From positions 1-5,260 of the forward strand of contig JAGXLQ010000108.1 of assembly GCA_018334595.1 (NCBI GenBank): DNA of 5,260 bases, in the 5' to 3' direction. Below are positions 1-5,260 of the stretch, in pieces. The translations under genes were made by a program, and so were the position numbers. Under the pieces are notes generated by a model. The model saw only the letters and a program-made list of their open reading frames with translations. It was not told where the DNA came from and made no database searches. Source of the stretch: Candidatus Bipolaricaulota bacterium (GTDB lineage Bacteria > Bipolaricaulota > Bipolaricaulia > M55B111). The first letter of the stretch is position 1. Each line of letters starts with the position of its first letter.

Positions 1-2821
1 GGGGATGTTGTCCTTTCAATCCGTTCTTATCTGTTACAGTTAAAGTTACTTTCCAGTCGCCCGGTTCATCGAGCGTTACCCTAACTTCTTTTCCTTCCCT
101 GGTTATCTCCGTATCATCGTGAGTAAGTTTCCATTCATAAGACTCTATTTCTGTTTGAATCGCGGAGCTTTCGGAACCATCAAGAAGAATTTCTTGGCCT
201 ACTGCAGGTTCTTCAGGTTGATAACTGAATTCAGCGGTAGGAGGGCCAAAAGTTACTTCTATAGGACGCGGTTTCTGATAAACTCCAAAGCTGACTTCGG
301 TTCTACCGTACTTTTCAGCCTGCACTTCAACTCTAGCGGGAGTCGTTGGTTCATACCTTTCGGGCAGGCTTTCCTTTATCATATTGACCACGTATCTGCC
401 TGGTAGGACGTCTATCGTGAACCTTCCGTTTGGGCCAGAACGGATTTCTTTTTGAACCTCCTTGCTCTCGATTGTAAATTCTACTCCCGACATCCCCTCC
501 TCGCCCTGGGTCCTATTTCCCGATTCGTCCTCGTCGTTAAACACCAGACCTCTTATCCAGGAACGAGGCCTTACTGGTATTTTAACTTTCGGTCTTTCAC
601 CTTCATTTACTTCCACGGTAATAGGCATATCTACAGCGGGTCTTAATCCTGACTCAATTTCCTCAATTTTCACGTTGTACTCACCCGGGGAAACCGGAGG
701 AAATGCAAACTTACCGCTGGACGCGCTAATCGCCTTCTCGTTATTCAATCGAAGGAGCACTTTATCGACGCCCTTTTCTCCCGGATCTCTTTCTTTGTCG
801 CCGTTTTCATCCACAAATATTACCCCTGTGACCTGTCCTTTTGTTGGTCCTGCGAAGCGGAAGAGGCCCGGAAAGGAGGCCGTAAATGAAGCAGAAATGC
901 TGTCCTGTTGAACCAAAGACGCAGAGAGCGAAAGGTTTACGGAGAGGTCGCTAGCGTCTGTTTCCGATATACTTATTCTTGCATTAGTGTCTCGACTTCC
1001 TCTCGTCAGAGAGAACGTTGGGGAAAGAGGGGCTTCCGGAAAACTGGAAGTCATGGTCAGAGTATTGCGTAAATCTCCCAAAATAGGCCCTGACGTCCGG
1101 TTAAATGAGGTGCTTACCGTATGCTCAGTCTCTCCAAGTTCGAAATCGAGGCTTGCATTAATCGACTTTACTGTAATCACTACTTCGGAAACTTGGTCCT
1201 GGGTCCTGGCAAAACTCCCCCCTATCGACCAGCCAAGAGAATCTCCACCGGTTAGCGAACCAGAAAACTCCCGGGAGACCAGATCGTTGCTCTGCGGTTC
1301 GTCGTCGCTGGTCCTTTCAGTCCAACTCAAGGAGAAGTTTGAATCAAGGTTTTCTCCAAGATCGATCGAGGTTGTAGCGTTAAAACGGTTCTCAGTAGCG
1401 TGATAACTATCTTCGCCCTGGCCTAACTTGGTCCGGTTATAGTCCCAGGTAAACGTAGAGGTAAATTCTTCTTCTTCGAAACTCACATCCACATTATATC
1501 CCTGACTGGGAAGCTGTTTAGGATAACCGGAAAAAACTTTTACAAAGGAGGGATAAATGTCGATGCGGTCTCCCGACAGCTCGATTCCGGCTTCAACTAT
1601 CGAACCCTTTTCACCGTTTGCCTCCGCGGTAGTGATAAGACCGTCTAACACCTGACCGGTACTGAACTCGTAAACCCCCTGAAGTTCGGCAAAAGAAAAC
1701 TCCTCTTCTTCGGTCGCCAGAATACCTCTAATGTCCCAGTAATCTCCTTCTTTTTCCAGAGTAATTCCTTTTGCCCCCTCGGTAAAGATTAATCTAGCGG
1801 TTGAGGACTCAAATTCACCAATGAATAGCGGACTACCACTTACCCCGAGATAAGACCCCGATATCGAAGCACCATCCAGGGCAAAACCCCAGTTCTCCTT
1901 CATAATGCTCAAACTTGCTCCGCTCACGCCGTTCACGTCGAATCTCAGGCTTGCGGAGACTTCACCCACACTGGGTATATCACCGTTTCCACTGAAGAGG
2001 AAGGAGGGGTCTCCCGATTGATCCAGGCTCGTATCGAACGTCGTTGCCCAAGTAGGGTACAAATCATCCGGGACCTTTTCCGGTGGTGGAGGTGCGAGGC
2101 TACCCGTAATTGTTAATATTCTTTCCAGTTTAGGCCTCTTTGTCGAAGTTACACCTATTTCAACCCGATACTGTTCACCTGAACTCGCACCTTCGGGCGG
2201 GGAAACGGATATAATTACAGTTTTTGATTGACCCGGCAAAAGCCGAACTTCTTCCTTTTCCACAGTGTATTTCCATTCTTCTTCCAGTGAAACCTCTACT
2301 TTGTAGGTATCCATTGTGTTACCCGAATTGACAATTTTTATCGCTCCTTCAACGGTAGTGCCAGGGGAAGGTCCCGTGGGCTCTCGCTTCCAGCTTAGGT
2401 CAAAACCCGGTACGGACTCGACCTGGATATAAGTAGTTTCAGACGCCTCTACGGACCCCTCCACTGATGAAGCAGTTAGGGTAACTTCGTACTTCCCGGC
2501 CGGGGCATCTTCAGGTACGTTAACATTGACAAATATTGGCTTACTCCCTTGGGGGGACAGGGTCACTTCGGGGGAAATGGGTAGGCTGGTCCAACCCTCA
2601 GGTAGGTCCAGAGTCAATTGGTAGGTTCCTGAAGTTGAGCTTTCATTTTTGACGGTGAAGACATGAGTCACAAGCTCTCCTGGGTTGGCCATCTTGAGTT
2701 GTGTAGCTGTTATGGAAATCTGGTCCGGGTTACCAAAGGTGGGACCAGCGTAGAGTGCCAGCACGAGTGAAATAAATAGAATCAAAGAGATTTTTTTCTC
2801 ATCAAGAAAGATTCTACTCAT
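1..2821 (-). CDS. Large secreted multidomain protein with beta-barrel-like core (candidate outer-membrane platform), 3' end outside window
   Basis: The frame is open for 940 codons from an ATG at 2821 to the left edge, so the C-terminus is missing. Residues 1-30 form a signal peptide: a short charged start, a hydrophobic core LILFISLVLAL, and likely cleavage after TFG. Residues 33-120 and 140-240 are two Ig-like NEW3/COG1470-type domains, each with PG-x-x-V and late PEG/PED-x-P-G-x-Y type turns. A proline linker (APPPPEK, 243-249) follows. Residues about 250-657 show many short strands of alternating polar and hydrophobic residues, rich in Ser, Thr, Gly and aromatics, as in outer-membrane barrels. 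Residues 662-740 and 756-847 are SdrD-B/CNA-B-like domains, each opening with an acidic metal-site-like loop. From 860 a PKD domain runs to the edge (GDWKVTLTVTDKNG near its end). There is no cysteine in the part seen. It lies downstream of a PapD-like chaperone gene, which suggests an usher-like role, but I see no FimD/PapC signature. The alternative is a large adhesin or structural surface protein. Confidence 0.9.
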   Translation of the reverse strand, partial: MSRIFLDEKKISLILFISLVLALYAGPTFGNPDQISITATQLKMANPGELVTHVFTVKNESSTSGTYQLTLDLPEGWTSLPISPEVTLSPQGSKPIFVNVNVPEDAPAGKYEVTLTASSVEGSVEASETTYIQVESVPGFDLSWKREPTGPSPGTTVEGAIKIVNSGNTMDTYKVEVSLEEEWKYTVEKEEVRLLPGQSKTVIISVSPPEGASSGEQYRVEIGVTSTKRPKLERILTITGSLAPPPPEKVPDDLYPTWATTFDTSLDQSGDPSFLFSGNGDIPSVGEVSASLRFDVNGVSGASLSIMKENWGFALDGASISGSYLGVSGSPLFIGEFESSTARLIFTEGAKGITLEKEGDYWDIRGILATEEEEFSFAELQGVYEFSTGQVLDGLITTAEANGEKGSIVEAGIELSGDRIDIYPSFVKVFSGYPKQLPSQGYNVDVSFEEEEFTSTFTWDYNRTKLGQGEDSYHATENRFNATTSIDLGENLDSNFSLSWTERTSDDEPQSNDLVSREFSGSLTGGDSLGWSIGGSFARTQDQVSEVVITVKSINASLDFELGETEHTVSTSFNRTSGPILGDLRNTLTMTSSFPEAPLSPTFSLTRGSRDTNARISISETDASDLSVNLSLSASLVQQDSISASFTASFPGLFRFAGPTKGQVTGVIFVDENGDKERDPGEKGVDKVLLRLNNEKAISASSGKFAFPPVSPGEYNVKIEEIESGLRPAVDMPITVEVNEGERPKVKIPVRPRSWIRGLVFNDEDESGNRTQGEEGMSGVEFTIESKEVQKEIRSGPNGRFTIDVLPGRYVVNMIKESLPERYEPTTPARVEVQAEKYGRTEVSFGVYQKPRPIEVTFGPPTAEFSYQPEEPAVGQEILLDGSESSAIQTEIESYEWKLTHDDTEITREGKEVRVTLDEPGDWKVTLTVTDKNGLKGQHP

Positions 2822-2827
2822 GTCACA

Positions 2828-2833
2828 CACCTC
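2828..2833 (-). promoter_or_regulatory. Ribosome binding site of the multidomain gene
   Basis: GAGGTG on the minus strand lies six bases before the ATG at 2821. It supports this ATG over the in-frame GTG at 2830, which overlaps the site. Confidence 0.75.
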
Positions 2834-2850
2834 AACCCCAGGAACAGCTA

Positions 2851-2870
2851 AAAAGAAACCAGTTTCTTTT
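2851..2870 (-). repeat. Inverted repeat just upstream of the multidomain gene's ribosome binding site
   Basis: This is a perfect 9-base inverted repeat, AAAAGAAAC and GTTTCTTTT, around a two-base centre. On the transcribed strand it runs into one more T, giving TTTTT, and ends 17 bases before the GAGGTG site. As RNA the stem is mostly A-U and would be weak. It could be an operator for a dimeric regulator or part of a leader attenuator. Neither is shown. Confidence 0.5.
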
Positions 2871-2885
2871 ACAAATAGGTTAAGA

Positions 2886-2900
2886 CAAACCTTCGGTTTG
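2886..2900 (-). repeat. Short hairpin in the leader of the multidomain gene
   Basis: CAAACC and GGTTTG form a six-base-pair stem around a three-base loop (GAA on the minus strand). No T-run follows in either direction, so it is not a standard terminator. It sits 15 bases from the 2851-2870 repeat. Confidence 0.45.
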
Positions 2901-2937
2901 AGAAATTGAAGAGGTGCCTTTCGAAGGTGATATTTGC

Positions 2938-2967
2938 GGGGCTGGGAAAGGTAAGGGGAAATGGGGG
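2938..2967 (+). other. Putative G-quadruplex-forming run
   Basis: Four G-runs lie on the plus strand, which is the template strand for all three genes: GGGG at 2938-2941, GGG at 2944-2946, GGGG at 2955-2958 and GGGGG at 2963-2967. The loops are two, eight and four bases. The eight-base loop is slightly over the usual seven-base limit for a canonical quadruplex, and it contains a further GG. The matching RNA would be C-rich. Confidence 0.45.
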
Positions 2968-2984
2968 AAGGTATTAATCGTCAC

Positions 2985-2996
2985 GTTAAACTTAAC
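2985..2996. repeat. Small palindrome GTTAA-AC-TTAAC
   Basis: A five-base inverted repeat with a two-base centre lies in the intergenic region. Its size suits a protein-binding half-site pair, but a palindrome this short can occur by chance, and no promoter elements could be assigned beside it. Confidence 0.25.
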
Positions 2997-3124
2997 ATTG
3001 CGACTAGCACTAGAATTCATAGGCGATTACTTTCAAGTTGGACAGAGACTTGGGTGGAGGAGCGCTTGACATGACCCTTGCCAGGAAGTTCCAGATGAAA
3101 GGGTTAAGTGGCAGTTAGGCGTCA

Positions 3125-3937
3125 CTATTCGTCCGTCTTTTCCTCGCCTTCTGGAATTTCAATGGGGAGACCGCCCTGGATCAGGTGATCACCACCGAAG
3201 TCCATAATCGCTATCGCGTAATACTGCCCCGGGTCTAATTTTTCAGCTTCTTCGCTTCTTTGTACTGATATCCTGTGTTTCTCACCGGGTAGGGTGGGGA
3301 ATTCTTCTATGTCAAAAGACCGAACAGTTTCGCCCTGGAGGTTTCTTATCTCCACTGAACCTTTAGTTTTCAAATAATTATTCCCTGTATTTGTGTACGT
3401 TATATTTAACTCAAAGGGGTTTGTCTTTACCAGTTTTATGTTTGTTATTTCAGCGTCCTCGTCAACTGCATTCGGGTTTTCAACCAGTATTTTTACCGCG
3501 TACCCTACAGATACCTGCATGCCGGACGAATTCTCAGAATTTAAGGGCTCCTCCGTTACAAGCAACATCGACCAATGATCACCGGTAACGCCTTCAGGAA
3601 CGGAGACTTCTACGTTTATCTCAACACGTTGATCAGCTTCAATTCTAAAATCGCTGGGCGAGAAAACTATCCAGTCCGCCGCGGATTTTTCTCTGGATCC
3701 CGGAGGAAGAATCTGAAGGTTTCCCTCAGGAGTTCTCCACCAGTCCGCCACTCTAAGTTGAACTCTGGAAGGATCTTCACCACGATTATGGATAGTAAGT
3801 GCGGACGAACCCGAGTTTCCCGGAGCAACCTTCAACCTCAACGACAGAGGTCTGACGCTTACCTCAGCGTTCGTAACCGGAACAAAAATTAAGATCAAAG
3901 CCAGAACCAGCAAATAAATTAAATTTTTATGGCTCAC
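3125..3937 (-). CDS. Periplasmic PapD-like (chaperone-usher type) chaperone
   Basis: The 270-residue exported protein starts at a GTG with an AGGAG site nine bases upstream. Residues 1-24 are a signal peptide with probable cleavage after TNA. Residues 25-155 match the N-terminal Ig domain of archaic-type fimbrial chaperones. It opens with SVRPLSLRL and PGNSGSSALTIHNRGEDP, followed by ADW, then DWIVFSPSDFRIEADQRVEI, and closes with the alternating strand MQVSVGYAVKILVENP. In PapD the same places hold the two conserved basic residues that anchor the subunit C-terminus; Arg29 and Lys149 are the likely counterparts here. Residues about 162-260 form a second beta-sandwich ending in PGQYYAIAIMDFGGD. 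The tail is acidic. There is no cysteine. Its usual job is to cap and escort surface subunits to an outer-membrane usher; the likely client is the DUF11 protein encoded just upstream. Related folds such as DUF916/WxL-interacting proteins are the main alternative. Confidence 0.8.
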   Translation of the reverse strand: MSHKNLIYLLVLALILIFVPVTNAEVSVRPLSLRLKVAPGNSGSSALTIHNRGEDPSRVQLRVADWWRTPEGNLQILPPGSREKSAADWIVFSPSDFRIEADQRVEINVEVSVPEGVTGDHWSMLLVTEEPLNSENSSGMQVSVGYAVKILVENPNAVDEDAEITNIKLVKTNPFELNITYTNTGNNYLKTKGSVEIRNLQGETVRSFDIEEFPTLPGEKHRISVQRSEEAEKLDPGQYYAIAIMDFGGDHLIQGGLPIEIPEGEEKTDE

Positions 3938-3983
3938 TTTATCAAACTCCTGTCTTCGGATTTCGATTTCTTATTTTATTCAA
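3938..3983 (-). other. Short AT-rich gap joining the DUF11 and chaperone genes
   Basis: The 46 bases contain the chaperone ribosome binding site and no hairpin-plus-T-run. This supports one transcript for the two genes. Confidence 0.55.
3947..3951 (-). promoter_or_regulatory. Ribosome binding site of the chaperone gene
   Basis: AGGAG on the minus strand lies nine bases before the GTG at 3937. There is no in-frame ATG nearby (the next Met is residue 124), so this site decides the GTG start and gives the full signal peptide. Confidence 0.75.
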
Positions 3984-5255
3984 TCAAATATTTGAAACAA
4001 GGATAATATTGATAGATATCGAGCAGGAATCTGGGAGGTTTGTACTTGCAGCCCGGGCCAAATCTAAATATGTCTGAAAGGTTACCGAACTGGCGTCGCT
4101 GGGCCCATTCAAACCTGTGGGGCTATTGGCGCTTTTGCTCAAATACTCTCCCGCAGCGGTGGTCGAGCAAGCAGTTGACGTCCCACCCTGATTTTCTATC
4201 CAGATAATATTTTTAGTCAAAGTTCCTCCGCTACACTGGATATTATAGAATGCCTGAAGGGAATAATCACCGCTATCGAACCCATCCACGGTGAATGACC
4301 CGAGGCTAAGACATCGCTCACCCAGGTTTTCTTCGAGCAGAGCCTGAGTTACGTCGAAATTATCGGGGAAAGTGTCGGACAGACCAATTACTACTACTGT
4401 TGCCGAGTCCTCGTTATTAGTAGAAACCAGATCCGTTTGATCGAGTGACTCGAGGCTAGCAGTGTTTGTAAATTTTCCGTAGCTTGTCGCTTCTGCAGTA
4501 ATTTCGAGCGTGGTCGATGACCCCGAATCTATCGACCCAACATTCCAGATTCCGGAGCTACTGTCGTAATCTCCACCAGGAGTTGCGCTCTGAAAATTCA
4601 AACCGGTGGGCAAAATATCCTCAATTTCCACGCCTGTAGCATTATCCGGTCCATTGTTTGTCAGCTTAACGTCGAACGTCACACTGCTATTCTTATCCGG
4701 GGTCGGGTTATCAACCGTTTTTTCTACAGCAAGGTCGACTCCTGTAGTAACATCATAACAGAAAGAAATGTGGCTGATGCCTTGGAGTTTGTCGTTATTT
4801 GGATTTGTTGCAGGCGAGGTTATCGATCCGGATGTAGCCGGAGAGTCACCGGTATTACAGGCATCCAGCGACGTACCTTCTACACCAGCTGACTCTACTA
4901 CGACGCAGTCGACGGAGTATTCGCTGGTACTCCAGTCTGCTTTAATGGGTTCTCCATCGTCATTTGTTTCAGTAATAGTTAAGCTAACTTCTAATGGACC
5001 CCCGTCCTCGTCTTCCTGCCACCCTGAACTCTCCCAGTTTTTCGTCAAACGATAGCTGGTTCCCGTTCTGCAGTCACAATTTCGGCAGTCGTCCGCCGCT
5101 CCCTGGTTGCCTCCCGAGGTGCCAGAGTTGTCGTCGCTTACTCCCTGGCCGTTGGCATATACCACAAATTCTCCCGCACCCGGTATGAATCCGGGTAACG
5201 AAATTGCCAAAAAAACGGCTAAAATTAATACCAGCGCCACCGTCAGTAACTTCAA
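3984..5255 (-). CDS. Secreted DUF11-domain surface protein, possible subunit or adhesin; 5' end at window edge
   Basis: The frame gives 423 residues from a TTG at 5255, but it stays open to the window edge, so the true start may lie upstream. Residues 2-20 are a strongly hydrophobic export segment, with possible cleavage after VYA (residue 34). A low-complexity Ser/Gly/Asn/Asp linker follows. Residues about 57-170 form a cysteine-containing module that starts with CRNCDC, has VDCVVV in the middle and closes with GISHISFCYDV, an ending I recognise from other DUF11 surface proteins. Residues 173-290 are a DUF11 domain: VDLAVEKTVDNPTP, LTNNGPDNATGVEIEDILPTG, and a final STNNEDSATVVV. Residues 291-423 form an unrecognised module ending in the hydrophobic strand CSISINIILV. 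The ten cysteines fit disulfides formed after export. The chaperone gene follows 46 bases downstream, so the two are probably co-transcribed. No sortase motif or membrane anchor is seen at the C-terminus. Confidence 0.8.
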   Translation of the reverse strand: MKLLTVALVLILAVFLAISLPGFIPGAGEFVVYANGQGVSDDNSGTSGGNQGAADDCRNCDCRTGTSYRLTKNWESSGWQEDEDGGPLEVSLTITETNDDGEPIKADWSTSEYSVDCVVVESAGVEGTSLDACNTGDSPATSGSITSPATNPNNDKLQGISHISFCYDVTTGVDLAVEKTVDNPTPDKNSSVTFDVKLTNNGPDNATGVEIEDILPTGLNFQSATPGGDYDSSSGIWNVGSIDSGSSTTLEITAEATSYGKFTNTASLESLDQTDLVSTNNEDSATVVVIGLSDTFPDNFDVTQALLEENLGERCLSLGSFTVDGFDSGDYSLQAFYNIQCSGGTLTKNIIWIENQGGTSTACSTTAAGEYLSKSANSPTGLNGPSDASSVTFQTYLDLARAASTNLPDSCSISINIILVSNI

Positions 5256-5260
5256 GGTTG

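Larger units (their letters stand above)
2822..3124 (-). other. 303-base intergenic leader between chaperone and multidomain gene
   Basis: This gap is much longer than the 46-base gap upstream of the chaperone. It holds no credible gene. The longest small frame I noticed is 20 codons (3010-3072) without recognisable content. Its contents are two short inverted repeats near the downstream gene, a GTTAA-AC-TTAAC palindrome, and a G-rich run on the plus strand. I found no hairpin followed by a clear T-run after the chaperone stop and no convincing -35/-10 pair on the minus strand. Read-through from the chaperone therefore remains possible, but a separate promoter here cannot be excluded. Confidence 0.6.

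Noticed and set aside
119..1403. Plus-strand open frames of 64-149 codons
   Set aside because: They lie opposite the continuous minus-strand multidomain frame, have no recognisable domains, and are explained by its codon pattern.
3066..3071. TTGACA on the plus strand, a perfect -35 box
   Set aside because: There is no -10-like sequence at the right spacing and no plus-strand gene for it to serve.
3010..3072. A 20-codon minus-strand frame in the intergenic gap, ATG preceded by AAGGG
   Set aside because: It is very short and has no signal or membrane segment. The ribosome-site-like AAGGG is only two bases from the ATG, so chance is the simplest explanation.
3074..3106. ACCCTT...AAGGGT pairing just after the chaperone stop as a terminator
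   Set aside because: The loop is about 20 bases, the stem is short, and no T-run follows on the minus strand.
3391..3892. Plus-strand open frames opposite the chaperone gene
   Set aside because: They are antisense to a gene with a signal peptide, ribosome binding site and clear family match, and their translations show no protein-like domains.
4768..5188. Plus-strand open frames opposite the DUF11 gene
   Set aside because: They are antisense to a well-supported coding frame, with low-complexity translations and no ribosome binding site of note.

Overview
The window holds three minus-strand genes, read from the right edge to the left. Together they look like one cell-surface operon of a bacterium with an outer membrane. 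In transcription order they are: (1) a secreted DUF11 surface protein (3984-5255, 5' end at or just beyond the window edge); (2) a periplasmic PapD-like chaperone (3125-3937); and (3) a very large secreted multidomain protein (start at 2821, 940 codons read, running off the left edge with no stop). Protein 3 has two NEW3-like Ig domains, a long stretch that resembles an outer-membrane beta-barrel, two SdrD-B/CNA-B-like domains and a PKD domain. I saw no convincing plus-strand gene and no RNA gene, transposon or CRISPR array.

Organism: Shine-Dalgarno sites (AGGAG, GAGGTG) and GTG/TTG starts point to a bacterium. The chaperone and the barrel-like protein point to a diderm cell envelope. Base composition is moderate. 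The exported proteins are strongly acidic (about 41 acidic against 23 basic residues in the mature chaperone by hand count), which fits a halophile but is also common in surface proteins. Diderm lineages rich in DUF11 and PKD proteins, such as Bipolaricaulota or Halanaerobiia, are possible. I cannot place it further from sequence alone.

Layout: 1-2821, the multidomain protein; 2822-3124, a 303-base gap with two short hairpins, one further palindrome and a G-quadruplex-like run; 3125-3937, the chaperone; 3938-3983, a 46-base gap carrying only a ribosome binding site; 3984-5255, the DUF11 protein.

Working model (inference): the DUF11 protein is the exported subunit or adhesin, the PapD-like protein escorts it through the periplasm, and the large protein is its outer-membrane platform. 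The gene order is that of a chaperone-usher operon. However, the pilin-like subunit is replaced by a DUF11 protein, and the platform lacks recognisable usher signatures and carries extra Ig-like domains. This is the most interesting candidate for an undescribed system here.
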